Counted from the first letter of the stretch, positions 35,810 to 46,368 are shown. The stretch: DNA of 64,000 bases from Arthrobacter woluwensis (GCF_030816155.1 NZ_JAUSXR010000001.1:3038001-3102000); one strand, 5' to 3'. Program-made: numbers and translations. The notes: generated from the letters alone by a model not told the origin.

Positions 35810-36472
35810 TCAGCCCCGCAGAGCCACGAGCCCTGCGACGGCGTCCGCCACCGGCGTCGAGCCGTCGGTGAGCTCCACGATCTCCCGGCTCACGGCCGGC
35901 TCGTGGAGCACCTCAGCCAGGAATGCCGCGACATTGCCGCGGCGGACGTTCCCGTACTCGATGGCGGGCCCGGCGGTGACCAGACCGTCGCCGGGCTCGT
36001 CCTTGAGCGTTCCGGGCCGGACGATGACCCAGTCGAGGTCCGTCCCGGCCAGGTGGACGTCCGCGGTCTTCTTGACCCGCATGTAGTGCTCGAAGCCGGC
36101 GTTCGGGGAGTCCCCGCCGCGCCCGGCGTCGGGGAACACGGACACCAGCACGAACCGCTTCACCCCGGCCAGGGCCGCGGCGTCGGCGGCCTTCACCAGG
36201 CCCTCGCCGTCGATCGCGGTGGTCATCTCCTGCCCCGTGCCGTGCGCCCCGGCGGAGAACACGACGGCGTCGTGCCCGGCCAGGTGGCCGGCCAGCGTCT
36301 CCGTGGAGTCATTGATCAGGTCACCGAGCACGGACTCCGCCCCGGTGCGCGTGATGGTGTCCGTCTGTTCGGGGCTGCGGTGCATCCCGGTGACCTGGTC
36401 CCCGCGCTCCACGAGGAGCCCGGAGAGGATGCTGCCGATGCCTCCGGCCGCACCGATCTGGAAAACCTTCAT
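35810..36472 (-). CDS. NAD(P)-binding atypical SDR (YwnB/YhfK-like)
   Basis: The 220-residue protein has the N-terminal Rossmann motif IGAAGGIGSIL, HDAVVFSAGAHG near residue 70 and WVIVRPGTLKDEPGDG near 148. It has no YxxxK catalytic pair in the classical place, which fits the atypical NAD(P)H-binding SDR group. AAGGAG lies before the ATG. It follows the zinc alcohol dehydrogenase by 20 nt in the same direction, so the two are probably cotranscribed. Substrate is unknown; it may act as an oxidoreductase or redox sensor. Confidence 0.85.
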   Translation of the reverse strand: MKVFQIGAAGGIGSILSGLLVERGDQVTGMHRSPEQTDTITRTGAESVLGDLINDSTETLAGHLAGHDAVVFSAGAHGTGQEMTTAIDGEGLVKAADAAALAGVKRFVLVSVFPDAGRGGDSPNAGFEHYMRVKKTADVHLAGTDLDWVIVRPGTLKDEPGDGLVTAGPAIEYGNVRRGNVAAFLAEVLHEPAVSREIVELTDGSTPVADAVAGLVALRG

Positions 36473-36492
36473 GGTATCTCCTTCCGGAGTGG

Positions 36493-37536
36493 TCAGGCGA
36501 TGGTGGACACGTCGATGACGAAGCGGTACCGGACGTCGGACGCCAGCACGCGCTCATACGCCTCGTTGACCTGGTCCGCGTCGATCACCTCGATCTGCGC
36601 GCCGATGCCGTGCTCGGCGCAGAAGTCGAGCATCTCCTGGGTCTCCGGGATGCCGCCGATGTTCGAGCCGGCCAGCGCCTTGGCCCCGCCGATCAGACTG
36701 AAGATGTTCAGTTCCAGCGGCTCGCCCGGGGCGCCCACGCAGACCATGGCGCCGTGCGGCTTCACGAGGCGCAGGTAGTCGTCCAGGGGGATCTTGGCGC
36801 TGACCGTGTTGATGATGAGGTCGAAGCTGCCCTTGAGGTCCTGGAAGGTGGTCTCGTCGCTCGTGGCGTAGTAGTGGTCCGCGCCGAGCTTGAGCCCGTC
36901 CTCCTGCTTCTTGAGGGACTGGGACAGCACGGTCACCTCGGCGCCCAGTGCGTGGGCCAGCTGGACGGCCATGTGGCCCAGGCCGCCGAGGCCGATCACG
37001 GCGACCTTCTTGCCCGGGCCGGCGCCCCAGCGGCGCAGCGGCGAGTACGTGGTGATGCCGGCGCAGAGGAGCGGGGCTGCGACGTCGAGCTCAAGAGAAT
37101 CCGGGATCAGCAGCGTGAACGCGTCGTTCACCACCACCTGGCTGGAGTAGCCGCCCTGGGTGATGGAGCCGTCGCGGTCCTTGGAGGCGTAGGTGCCCAC
37201 GCTCCCGTTGAGGCAGTCCTGCTCCTGACCGGCCAGGCACTGCTCACACTCGCGGCAGGAGTTGACCAGACAGCCCACGCCCACGCGGTCGCCGACCTTA
37301 CGGGTGGTGACCTCGGAGCCGACGGCGGCCACGATCCCGGCGATCTCGTGGCCGGGGGTCAGGGGGTACGGGACCGGGCCCCAGTCACCGCGGACGGTGT
37401 GGATGTCCGAATGGCAGATGCCCGCGTACTTGATGTCGATCAGCACGTCATGCGGGCCGAGTTCGCGGCGTTCTACGGTGGTGCGGATGAGCGGTTCCGT
37501 GGCGGACGGCGCGGCGAGAGCGGCAACGGTGGTCAT
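36493..37536 (-). CDS. Zinc-dependent alcohol dehydrogenase (YahK/CAD-like)
   Basis: The 347-residue protein is a medium-chain dehydrogenase. It has the catalytic zinc region [16 protein letters not shown] (Cys near residue 38) and GHEIAGIV, structural zinc cysteines in [18 protein letters not shown], and the cofactor loop [20 protein letters not shown]. The pattern fits the cinnamyl-alcohol-dehydrogenase-like, NADPH-preferring aldehyde reductases such as YahK. It would interconvert alcohols and aldehydes in the cytoplasm. It is the first gene of a pair with the atypical SDR. Confidence 0.92.
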   Translation of the reverse strand: MTTVAALAAPSATEPLIRTTVERRELGPHDVLIDIKYAGICHSDIHTVRGDWGPVPYPLTPGHEIAGIVAAVGSEVTTRKVGDRVGVGCLVNSCRECEQCLAGQEQDCLNGSVGTYASKDRDGSITQGGYSSQVVVNDAFTLLIPDSLELDVAAPLLCAGITTYSPLRRWGAGPGKKVAVIGLGGLGHMAVQLAHALGAEVTVLSQSLKKQEDGLKLGADHYYATSDETTFQDLKGSFDLIINTVSAKIPLDDYLRLVKPHGAMVCVGAPGEPLELNIFSLIGGAKALAGSNIGGIPETQEMLDFCAEHGIGAQIEVIDADQVNEAYERVLASDVRYRFVIDVSTIA

Positions 37537-37677
37537 GAGGACTCCTTCACAAGGGGGATGTCAGGTCCAAAGGGTTGAACTGGCCGGGGCGCGAGGTCAT
37601 TCCCCGATCTCAGGATTCACCCGCAATTCCCACTCTGGCACAGCGAGACCCCTAACGGGAGGGCCTTCGGGAACCGC

Positions 37678-38154
37678 TCAGGGAATCCCCGGCGGAAGCT
37701 CATCCGCGCCATCGAATCCGAGCGGCGGTTCCACCAGCAGGGAGAGCGGGAAGCCGGAGAGCAGCGCGATCATCTCGTAGTAGTCGGAGGCGAAGACGTA
37801 CCCGGGAAGACCGAACTCCCCGGCCCTGAAGTCCAGATACGCCGAATGGGACGGGAAGTACTGCTCCGGGCGGCGGCCCTGCAGGAAGGTCTTGGCGATC
37901 GCGAGTTCCCGCGCGGCCTGGAGGAAGATGAGCTGCCGGGCGGTCTCCGTGGGGTCCTGGGCGGTCCACCAGCGCTGACGGCGCAACGTCTCCTCGACGG
38001 CGAGCTGAACGGCCTCGGCGAACCGCTCCGCTGCGGCACGAGGAGTGGGATGCGCGGCCACGGCCTCCAGCAGCGCTTCAACACACACCGCGCACCCCTT
38101 CGGCCCGGGGTCACGGTGGCGCGGACGCACCACGCAGTTGATGATCACCCGCAT
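37678..38154 (-). CDS. Uncharacterised 158-residue protein
   Basis: I do not recognise this protein. It has a Cys-rich N-terminus (INCVVRP, GCAVCVEALLEAVA) and a helical middle (AAAERFAEAVQLAVEETLRR, RQLIFLQAARELAIAKTFLQ). The C-terminus is aromatic (YLDFRAGEFGLPGYVFASDY). The start is supported by GGGAGG 8 nt before the ATG. No membrane segment or signal peptide is visible. It lies between LysR and alcohol dehydrogenase genes in the same direction but with gaps over 120 nt, so an independent promoter is likely. Confidence 0.65.
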   Translation of the reverse strand: MRVIINCVVRPRHRDPGPKGCAVCVEALLEAVAAHPTPRAAAERFAEAVQLAVEETLRRQRWWTAQDPTETARQLIFLQAARELAIAKTFLQGRRPEQYFPSHSAYLDFRAGEFGLPGYVFASDYYEMIALLSGFPLSLLVEPPLGFDGADELPPGIP

Positions 38155-38250
38155 GGGCCCGCCTCCCTCACTCCCCCGTGAGGCGGAGGCGCGGGCGCGG
38201 CGTGGCCCGGGAACGGGGGAAGAGACATGACGACGGTCCTTTCAGCGTGT

Positions 38251-38267
38251 CAGGGGCACGGCCCCTG
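38251..38267 (-). terminator. Short hairpin after the LysR gene
   Basis: CAGGGGC-ACG-GCCCCTG gives a perfect 7-bp stem 16 nt beyond the LysR stop on the minus strand. It is probably the end of that transcript. Confidence 0.45.
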
Positions 38268-38282
38268 CGCTTCAGGGGCCGG

Positions 38283-39227
38283 TCAGGCGTGGACGGCTGA
38301 GCCGTTCCGGGAGCGTCGCGCCTGGGCGGCGCGGCGCGGGTCTTTGAGCACTGTCTGTGCCGCGGCGCCGAGCGCCCGGACCAGGACGGGCGCCGGCTTG
38401 CCGGGCAGCCGCACCACCGCCAGCGGGGTGGAGACCTCCGGCTCGATCAGCGGCAGCACATGGATGGACGGATCGTCACGGCGGGCCGCGACGGCGGTCT
38501 CCGGGACGACGGCGGCCCACAGCCCGGAGGTGACCAGGCTCAGGAGCGCCTCGTTGGAGTCCGCTTCCAGGCGGGGCTTGATCTGAAGGCCGGCGGCCCG
38601 CCACGCTTCATCGGCGAGCTGCCGGGCCCGCATATCGGACGCCAGCAGTCCGAGAGGCACCTCGGAGAGCATGCGTCCCGTGATCGAAGCCTGGTCTTCG
38701 GGGAACATGCCCGGAGCGGCCACGACCACATTGGTGACCTCGCCCAGGGGCACCGACACGAGGTCCGGGCCGTCCGCCGCGGACGGGTGGATGATGCCGG
38801 CGTCGAGTTCGAAGGCCCTCAGCCGCGCCACCACGTCCTCGCTGTTCAGCCCGGATTGGACGGTGGACCGCACGAGCGGATGCGCATCCGCCAGGGCCGA
38901 CACCACCGCCGTCGCGAGGGCGATCCCCGCCGGGATGGTGCCGATCCGAGCGACGCCGGTGAGCTGGCCCCGTGCCGCCGCGATCTCCGCGGAGAGCGCC
39001 TCCTGGTCGGAGACCACCCGGCGTGCCCAGGTGAGCGCCATCTCGCCTTCCGGGGTGAGCCCTTCGAAAGCATGTCCGCGGCGGACCAGCGGCACCCCGA
39101 GTTCGACTTCCAGCTTGCGCACCGCCTCCGAGAGCGTCGACGGCGAGACGAAGCATGCCGCAGCTGCCCGGCCGAAGTGCTCCTCCCGCGCCAGGGCGAC
39201 GAAGTACTGGAGTTGTGTCAGAAGCAT
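38283..39227 (-). CDS. LysR family transcriptional regulator
   Basis: The 314-residue protein has the N-terminal winged helix (QLQYFVALAREEHFGRAAAA, then FVSPSTLSEAVRKLEVELGV, residues 5-49). A two-lobed effector domain follows, with LTGVARIGTIPAGIALATAV near residue 89. The length is typical. LysR proteins usually activate a divergent gene when bound to a metabolite, but here the region upstream (39228-39696) has no divergent gene, so the target lies elsewhere. No linked pathway gene helps to name the effector. Confidence 0.9.
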   Translation of the reverse strand: MLLTQLQYFVALAREEHFGRAAAACFVSPSTLSEAVRKLEVELGVPLVRRGHAFEGLTPEGEMALTWARRVVSDQEALSAEIAAARGQLTGVARIGTIPAGIALATAVVSALADAHPLVRSTVQSGLNSEDVVARLRAFELDAGIIHPSAADGPDLVSVPLGEVTNVVVAAPGMFPEDQASITGRMLSEVPLGLLASDMRARQLADEAWRAAGLQIKPRLEADSNEALLSLVTSGLWAAVVPETAVAARRDDPSIHVLPLIEPEVSTPLAVVRLPGKPAPVLVRALGAAAQTVLKDPRRAAQARRSRNGSAVHA

Positions 39228-39579
39228 GGCATCCCATCTGGTCGTGGTCAGGAGAAGTGAGAGGAACCGCGCTGGACCCGCTCCCTCGCGGTCCCTCTCA
39301 CCTCAAGAACTGCGGAAGAAGACCTCCGCAGCGTCGTGGGACCTTCGCTGGTGCCCCACGTTCGTACCGCCTTGGTGGGCGGTGGCTTGTCATCGTTGTG
39401 CTTTCAGCCTAGGAGCGCTATTGTTCGGCGTCCATCGGGCGAAACCGACCGGTCATTCGGAGCTGCCGAACAACCGGACGGCGCGGACGAACGAACGGAA
39501 GAACGGCTGAGCGCGGGATCTCCCCGCGGGGTCCCCGCGCCCGATGGGCTGCGGAGGACCCGCCTGAGGACACACGAAA
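39228..39579. other. Gene-free region with several inverted repeats
   Basis: No convincing gene was found here. It holds a 14-nt inverted repeat with one mismatch (39258-39271 and 39287-39300), a 7-bp hairpin (CTGCGGA, 39310-39331), and a perfect 9-nt inverted repeat TTGTTCGGC/GCCGAACAA (39421-39429 and 39465-39473). The first is close to the LysR start and could be its operator or leader. Confidence 0.6.
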
Positions 39580-39606
39580 GGCGGGACACCTGCCTGGTGT
39601 CCCGCC
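39580..39606 (-). terminator. Intrinsic terminator of the dnaK-hspR operon
   Basis: A perfect 11-bp stem (GGCGGGACACC and its complement) with a 5-nt loop is followed on the minus strand by TTTCGTGT. It lies 90 nt past the hspR stop. Confidence 0.75.
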
Positions 39607-39696
39607 CCTGGTGATGCAGTCCTGGTGGTTCAGGCCTGGGACGGCACGGGATTGCTCAGAATCCGCACCGGATGCGAACGGGCGCAGCCCGGAAGG

Positions 39697-40110
39697 CTAC
39701 GGCCGCCAGATGACGACGGCCTGGCTCCGCGGCGTCGGGCGCTGGCCCCGCGCGAGCGGGACCACGTCGCCGGCCGACACCCCGGCCGCGAAGACGCGGG
39801 GTTCCTGCGCCGCCGGGCGGCGCTCCAGTTCCTCGGTCAGTTCCCGGACGCGGGACTGCAGAGCCGCGACCTGGTTCTCCAATTCGAGGATGCGCTTGAT
39901 GCCCTCGAGGGAGACGCCCTCCTGGGAGAGGCGCTGGACCTCACGCAGCCGGTCGACGTCGTGCTGCGAGTAGCGGCGCGCCTTACCCGGCGCCCGGCTC
40001 GGCGACACGATGCCCAGCCGGTCATACTGACGCAGGGTCTGGGGATGCATCTCGGCCAGCTCGGCGGCAACCGAGATCACGAAAAGCGGTTGATTCAGGT
40101 CGATCGCCAT
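39697..40110 (-). CDS. hspR: HspR heat-shock repressor (MerR family)
   Basis: The 137-residue protein has the MerR-type helix-turn-helix (LFVISVAAELAEMHPQTLRQ, YDRLGIVSPSRAPGKARRYS, residues 9-48) and a coiled-coil (LEGIKRILELENQVAALQSR). It is HspR, which represses the dnaK operon by binding HAIR sites with DnaK as co-repressor. AGGAGG lies before the ATG. It is the last gene of the operon, 10 nt after dnaJ, and two HAIR-like sites lie upstream of dnaK, giving the known feedback loop. Confidence 0.95.
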   Translation of the reverse strand: MAIDLNQPLFVISVAAELAEMHPQTLRQYDRLGIVSPSRAPGKARRYSQHDVDRLREVQRLSQEGVSLEGIKRILELENQVAALQSRVRELTEELERRPAAQEPRVFAAGVSAGDVVPLARGQRPTPRSQAVVIWRP

Positions 40111-40120
40111 GGCTCACCTC

Positions 40121-41086
40121 CTACAGCACGGCGTGGGCGGCGATGACCGCCCGGGGGTCCTCACCGGCGGTGGCGTCGGCGAAGGCCTCGACTGCCGCCT
40201 TGGCGGCGTCGTTCAGCTTCTGGGGCACGACGACGTCGACCGTCACCAGCAGATCGCCGGTGGCCTTCGCCGTCTTCACGCCGCGGCCCTTGACCCGCAG
40301 GGTGCGTCCGCTCGGAGTGCCGGCGGCCAGGTGGAGCTTGACCTTCTCGCCCTCCATGGTCGGCACCTCGATGTTCCCGCCGAGGGCGGCCTCGTTGAAG
40401 CTGATCGGCACGTGGATGCGGATGTTGTTCCCGTCCCGTTTGAAGAAGGGGTGCTCCTTCACGTGGACGGTGATGATCAGGTCGCCGTTGCCACCGGATC
40501 CGGGGTTGCCCTTGCCCCGCTGGCGGACCTTCTGGCCGTCCTTGATGCCGGCCGGGATCTTGACGTCGATGACGTTGCCGTCCGGCTCGCGCAGGCTGAC
40601 CGTGGTGCCCTGGATGGAGCCCTTGAAGGAGATCGTAGTGCTGGCCGTGCGGTCCGTGCCCTTGGTGGGCTGCTGGGAAAAGCCTCCGAAGCCGCCTCCG
40701 CCGCCGAACAGGTCGGCGAATTCCGGCGGGATCCCGCCCGAGGCGCCGCCGCGGGTGCGTCCGCCCTGGTTGAAGATGCCGCCGAAGAGGTCCTCGAAAC
40801 CGCCGGGCCCGGCGCCCTGTCCGCCACTGCCCGGGGCGAAGCGTGCGCCGCTCCCCATGGCACGGATGGCGTCGTACTGCTGACGGTCCTCCGGGTTGGA
40901 GAGCACCGAGTTGGCCTCGGTGATGTCCTTGAACTTCTTCTCCGCTTCGGCGTCCCCGGCGTTGGTGTCGGGGTGATACTTGCGGGCGAGCTTGCGGTAC
41001 GCCTTCTTGATGTCGGCGTCGGACGCGTCCTTGGCGACACCAAGGATCTTGTAAAAGTCCTTCTCAACCCAGTCCTGGCTTGCCAA
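40121..41086 (-). CDS. dnaJ: Chaperone DnaJ (CbpA-like, TTG start)
   Basis: I chose TTG 41084-41086 (codes [11 protein letters not shown]) because AAAGGAAA precedes it; this gives 321 residues. The J domain covers residues 1-75 with HPD in [10 protein letters not shown] Gly/Phe-rich linker ([13 protein letters not shown]) and two C-terminal peptide-binding domains follow. The cysteine-rich zinc domain of type I DnaJ is absent, so it is a type II form, as is usual for the operon copy in many actinobacteria. It stimulates DnaK ATPase and delivers clients. An upstream in-frame TTG has no Shine-Dalgarno. Confidence 0.92.
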   Translation of the reverse strand: MASQDWVEKDFYKILGVAKDASDADIKKAYRKLARKYHPDTNAGDAEAEKKFKDITEANSVLSNPEDRQQYDAIRAMGSGARFAPGSGGQGAGPGGFEDLFGGIFNQGGRTRGGASGGIPPEFADLFGGGGGFGGFSQQPTKGTDRTASTTISFKGSIQGTTVSLREPDGNVIDVKIPAGIKDGQKVRQRGKGNPGSGGNGDLIITVHVKEHPFFKRDGNNIRIHVPISFNEAALGGNIEVPTMEGEKVKLHLAAGTPSGRTLRVKGRGVKTAKATGDLLVTVDVVVPQKLNDAAKAAVEAFADATAGEDPRAVIAAHAVL

Positions 41087-41164
41087 GGGCGTTTCCTTTC
41101 CTGTCTGAAAATCCAAAGGGGGCGGTGCGGGCGCCGTGGCGCCCGCACCGCTGATGGTGCCCGC

Positions 41165-41809
41165 TTACTGCGGGACCGCGACGATGACCTGCGCAGCCCG
41201 CAGGACGCGGGAGGAGGTCCGGTAGCCGGCCCGGAGGACCTGGCTGACCGTGTCCACCTCGACCTCGCCGGGCTGCTGGATGAGTGCCTCGTGGATGGTG
41301 GGGTCGAACTCGACACCCGTCTCCTCGATGCGCTCCAGTCCGTAGGTCTTGAGCGTGTTCTCCAGCTTGCCGGCGATCGAGGCGAACGGGCCGTCGGAGA
41401 GGTCCCCGTGGGCACGTGCCGCGTCGATGTCGTCCATGACCGGGAGGATGGCGTTCAGCACGCCGATGACGGCCATCTCGCCCGCCACCGCCCGGTCACG
41501 TTCCACCCGCTTGCGGTAGTTGACGTACTCGGCCTGGAGGCGCAGCAGATCGTTGCGCAGCTCCTCCGCCTCGGACGACGAGGGAGTGTTCCCCGCATCG
41601 GCGCCCGCGGCGTTGAGGATCTCCTCGGCCTGGCTGAGTGCGTCACCGTTAGCGTCGGTGGCGCCGCCACCGGCTGGAGCTTCGGAGCCCTGGGGGGTCC
41701 GTGCCTGGCCGGTCTCCGGGTCGACCTTGCGGTTGTCCCGGATGACCGGCTCCTGGCGCTCGTCCCCGGTCCCGGAGCCGTGTTCTGCTTCGTTACCGTG
41801 GTGCGGCAT
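41165..41809 (-). CDS. grpE: Nucleotide exchange factor GrpE
   Basis: The 214-residue protein has a disordered acidic N-terminal 80 residues. The GrpE core follows: a long helix (EAEELRNDLLRLQAEYVNYR, then RVERDRA) and the beta domain (GVEFDPTIHEALIQQPGEVE, then VSQVLRAGYRTSSRVLRAAQ). It releases ADP from DnaK. It starts 2 nt after the dnaK stop, so translation is probably coupled. About 78 nt separate it from dnaJ. Confidence 0.95.
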   Translation of the reverse strand: MPHHGNEAEHGSGTGDERQEPVIRDNRKVDPETGQARTPQGSEAPAGGGATDANGDALSQAEEILNAAGADAGNTPSSSEAEELRNDLLRLQAEYVNYRKRVERDRAVAGEMAVIGVLNAILPVMDDIDAARAHGDLSDGPFASIAGKLENTLKTYGLERIEETGVEFDPTIHEALIQQPGEVEVDTVSQVLRAGYRTSSRVLRAAQVIVAVPQ

Positions 41810-41811
41810 GG

Positions 41812-43734
<1,923 letters not shown>

Positions 43735-43736
<2 letters not shown>

Positions 43737-43762
43737 TCTACTCTTAAGCATTCAGGTGTCAA
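43735..43762 (-). promoter_or_regulatory. dnaK: dnaK promoter
   Basis: On the minus strand a consensus TTGACA (43757-43762) is followed after 16 nt by TAGAGT (43735-43740). It lies exactly between two HAIR-like sites, so HspR binding would cover both sides. Confidence 0.8.
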
Positions 43763-43767
43763 GCAAA

Positions 43768-43788
43768 GTTGAGTCGCCTCCACTCAAG
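43768..43788. promoter_or_regulatory. HAIR-like HspR operator 2
   Basis: GTTGAGT, 7 nt, ACTCAAG differs from the HAIR consensus at one position. It sits 6 nt upstream of the -35 box; centre distance to operator 1 is 52 bp. Confidence 0.85.
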
Positions 43789-43827
43789 TTCGCTGTGAGC
43801 GAACAAAAGTCGAGATGCCCGGCGTCC

Positions 43828-44394
43828 TCAGGCGAGGCCGACGCTCTCTTCAGCGGTGTCATTGGAGGGGTCTGTGTCGCCCGGGACGTTGCTGATCAGC
43901 GCCACGGCATGGGCCGCGTTCAGCGCGGTGGATGGGCCCGCCGTGAGGGACACGGCCGCCGGCGGGGCGCCCACGATGAGGGGCGCGACCGTCGTGGCGG
44001 TGAGCGTGAACACCTCGGTGCTGGTGATCGTCTGCGGCACCGTGGAGGTGAGCTTCAGGCGGGGATCGACCACGACGCCGGCCACCGGGATGGTGTTCTC
44101 CCGCACCAGGGTGACATCCAGGGTGAGCGTCAAGAGGACGCCCGCCGGGATGTCCCCGCCGGAGGACGGGCCGGCCACCACTCCGCCGCCGAGTCGGGTG
44201 CGGAGGCCGCCATCGATGAAGTCGGCCTCCGCCCACGCCGCGGCGTCGATGCCCGCTCCGCTCGCGGCCGACTGCGGGGCGGCCACGGCCGCGGCGATCA
44301 CGGGAATGCTCCAGGCCGCGCCCCGCACGACCGCGCGCCGCGGCGTTCCGCCGGAGGACGGGGATTCGGGCGAACGCCCCTGCTGATCCATCAT
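43828..44394 (-). CDS. Tat-signal secreted protein of unknown function
   Basis: The start ATG 44392-44394 follows GAAGGG; an adjacent second ATG is equally possible. The 188-residue protein has a twin-arginine signal (PRRAVVRGAAWSIPVIAAAV, then AAPQSAASG, cleavage near residue 47). The mature part is Thr/Val-rich with beta-strand character (VLLTLTLDVTLVRENTIPVA, TSTVPQTITSTEVFTLTATT). It has no recognised domain but resembles repeat-type surface proteins of Arthrobacter relatives with the same signal style. It is transcribed alone, away from the dnaK promoter region. Confidence 0.65.
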   Translation of the reverse strand: MMDQQGRSPESPSSGGTPRRAVVRGAAWSIPVIAAAVAAPQSAASGAGIDAAAWAEADFIDGGLRTRLGGGVVAGPSSGGDIPAGVLLTLTLDVTLVRENTIPVAGVVVDPRLKLTSTVPQTITSTEVFTLTATTVAPLIVGAPPAAVSLTAGPSTALNAAHAVALISNVPGDTDPSNDTAEESVGLA

Positions 44395-44582
44395 GTGCTC
44401 ATGCCCTTCCGAGGGGCCGGCCGGAGACCCGCCAGGACCCACCGGCACAGGGCCCCGCTCTGAAATTCAGGAGGCCGCCGAGTACGGCGGCCAAAAGGTC
44501 AAAACTAGCATGACGATCGTTTGGGGATGACAACCGTAAGGGGATGGGGCGGCCTGCTCTCCTGACGCGCCCGCCCCCTGAT

Positions 44583-44646
44583 TCACGCCGCCCCGATTCC
44601 GGTGCCCCGATTTCTTTCGGGTGCGGATATTGCCACACCGGAAGGA
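44583..44646 (+). repeat. Repeated hairpin element, copy 1
   Basis: This 64-nt stretch matches 45452-45515 with four mismatches, in the same orientation. It can fold on TTCCGGTGCCCCGAT against the sequence around 44652-44666, with several mismatches, and on an inner GGTGCGG/CCACACC. It lies just outside the stop codon of the SDR pseudogene. The gap 44395-44582 holds nothing else I recognise. Confidence 0.8.
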
Positions 44647-44662
44647 AACTGGCGCACCGGGA

Positions 44663-45345
44663 TCACCACTCCAGATCGGACTCGCCGAGGGAGCAGAACC
44701 GGGGACTCCGCCGGTCCGCCTCATCGACCAAGGCCAGGAGTTCCCGGGCCGCCACCGCCGGGTCCTTGTCCGCACCGACCCGGCCCATTCCCGTCGTCAG
44801 CCGGCCGGGATGCACAGCCAGGACCCTGATTCCGGGAGACAGCTCCTGCGCCAGCGAGACGGTCAGCATGTTCTGCGCCGCCTTCGAAATCCGGTAGGCG
44901 TAGCTGGTGCCGAAACCGTCGAAACCGCCCTGGCCTGGGCCGTCACCGAACCCAGCCGCGAGCTCACGTTGACGATCACGGGAGCCGGCGCCTTGCGCAG
45001 TGACGGCAGCAGCGCCGCGACGAGCCGCATCGGACCGGCGACGGCGACGTCTAGGCTCGCGAGCACGAGGTCCGGATCGGCGCGCTGGACACCGCCGCCG
45101 GGCGCGCCCTGCGCCGCGTTGTTGACGAGCAGATCGACCGGGCGATCCCCGACCGCCGCCATCAGATGCTCGGGCGTGTCAGCCCGCACGTCGTGCCGGA
45201 GGACCGTCAGACCGGCCCGCGGTTCGCGCCGCACTCCCGGCTGACGCTCCAGGCCGATCACCGACCAGCCGGCGCCGAGCAGTTCCTCCGCGATGGCCCG
45301 CCCGAGGCCCCGGCCCGTCCCGGACACCACGGCGAGCCGGGTCAT
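44663..45345 (-). pseudogene. SDR oxidoreductase, frameshifted
   Basis: The N-terminal part (44863-45345) has SGTGRGLGRAIAEELLGAG, NNAAQG and VNVSSRLGSV. The C-terminal part (from about 44930 leftward in another frame) reads GGFDGFGTSYAYRISKAAQN, with the catalytic Tyr-x3-Lys, then LSPGIRVLAVHPG. The frames join if one G is restored in a GGG run near 44927-44931, making a normal SDR of about 227 residues. So the gene is either broken here or miscalled at one base. Direct repeats of a hairpin element lie on both sides. Confidence 0.8.
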
Positions 45346-45451
45346 CCGGCCCCGCCGTTGAAGGGCCCTGGAGTGACATCCTGCACCGTGATCATTCCGC
45401 CACGGAACCAGCCCGCGCCGAGCGGGTCAAGTCATGACCATCGTGCGCGAC

Positions 45452-45536
45452 TCACGCCGCCCCGATTCCGGTGCCCTGATTTCTCCCGGGTGCGGATATT
45501 GCCGCACCGGAAGGACATCAGGGCACCGGAATCGGG
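45452..45536 (+). repeat. Repeated hairpin element, copy 2
   Basis: This copy forms a near-perfect hairpin: 20-nt arms 45461-45480 and 45517-45536 pair fully, and an inner GGTGCGG/CCGCACC (45489-45495 and 45502-45508) closes on a 6-nt loop. It lies between the SDR pseudogene and the TetR stop and may end the TetR transcript. Its 64-nt core is shared with copy 1. Confidence 0.85.
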
Positions 45537-45553
45537 AGCAGGGCGCGCTGACT

Positions 45554-46279
45554 CTACAGCCCGACGACGTCGGCCAGCGTCCGCATCTGATGCGCGAAGA
45601 GTTCCTCCCGGGCGGGGAAGGTGTCCGGCCCGTACTGCCCGAACACCTCGAAGCTGACCGCCCCGAACACTGACGTCCAGACCAGGACGCCCCGGGCGAG
45701 CAACTCGTCCGGCAGTTCCAGCCCGAGTTCGTCGCGCACCGCAGCGAGGTTGCCGGCCAGGTCGTCGGACACGACGCCGGCCTCCCCCGCGTCCCGCAGC
45801 GCACCGGCTCGGTATGCGGCATCGAGGATCCCGACCAGCCGGAGCACCACCCGGGTCCCGGGCTCCACGGTCCGCTCCCCCGGCGCCTGGTACCCCGGCA
45901 CGGGGCTGCCGAACAGCAGCGCGTAGCAGGCGGGTTCTGCCACGGCCCAGCGGCGGACGGCCTGCGCGAGGGTCAGGAACCGCTCCCTGAAGTCGTCGTC
46001 CGGCACCTGGTTCACGGCCGCGTCGACGGCGTCGCCCAGTTCGTTGTAGGCGTCGATCAGCAGGAGCGTCAGCAGTTCGTCCCGGCTCTCCACATAGCGG
46101 TACACGGCCGAGGAGACGACGCCGAGGTCACGCGCCACCGCCCGCAGGGACAGGGCCGCCGCCCCCTGCTCGGCGAGGTGCTTCCGCCCGAGGCTCACGA
46201 TGTCCGCGATGGTGCGGGCCCGGGCGCGCTCACGGGGTCCGGGGGTGCGATCGGCGGGAGGAGCTGAGGTGTCCGGCAT
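45554..46279 (-). CDS. TetR family transcriptional regulator
   Basis: Starting at ATG 46277-46279 (MPDTSAPPADR), the protein has 241 residues. The helix-turn-helix is in RTIADIVSLGRKHLAEQGAA followed by LSLRAVARDLGVVSSAVYRY (about residues 22-64). The C-terminal half is a TetR_C-type ligand domain (WAVAEPACYALLFGSPVPGY). It is divergent from an epimerase-like gene, and inverted repeats in between share AGAGC/GCTCT arms, so it likely represses that gene. Ligand is unknown. Confidence 0.9.
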   Translation of the reverse strand: MPDTSAPPADRTPGPRERARARTIADIVSLGRKHLAEQGAAALSLRAVARDLGVVSSAVYRYVESRDELLTLLLIDAYNELGDAVDAAVNQVPDDDFRERFLTLAQAVRRWAVAEPACYALLFGSPVPGYQAPGERTVEPGTRVVLRLVGILDAAYRAGALRDAGEAGVVSDDLAGNLAAVRDELGLELPDELLARGVLVWTSVFGAVSFEVFGQYGPDTFPAREELFAHQMRTLADVVGL

Positions 46280-46320
46280 GGACCCATGCTGTCCGATTCC
46301 GAGAGCAGCGTCAACTTTTG

Positions 46321-46333
46321 AGAGCAGTGCTCT
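46321..46333. promoter_or_regulatory. TetR-type operator 1
   Basis: AGAGCA-G-TGCTCT is a perfect inverted repeat touching the -35 box of the epimerase promoter. A further half site (GAGAGCAGC) lies near 46301. Confidence 0.7.
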
Positions 46334-46361
46334 TGACATCCCCCAAAAGGAGCCTCATTCT
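46333..46361 (+). promoter_or_regulatory. Promoter of the epimerase-like gene
   Basis: TTGACA (46333-46338), 17 nt, CATTCT (46356-46361). Operator 1 overlaps its upstream edge and operator 2 covers the start site, an arrangement for tight repression. Confidence 0.65.
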
Positions 46362-46368
46362 GGATTCA

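Noticed and set aside
38227..38586. A 119-codon plus frame starting before the LysR stop
   Set aside because: It lies mostly antisense to the LysR gene, has no Shine-Dalgarno and no recognisable fold.
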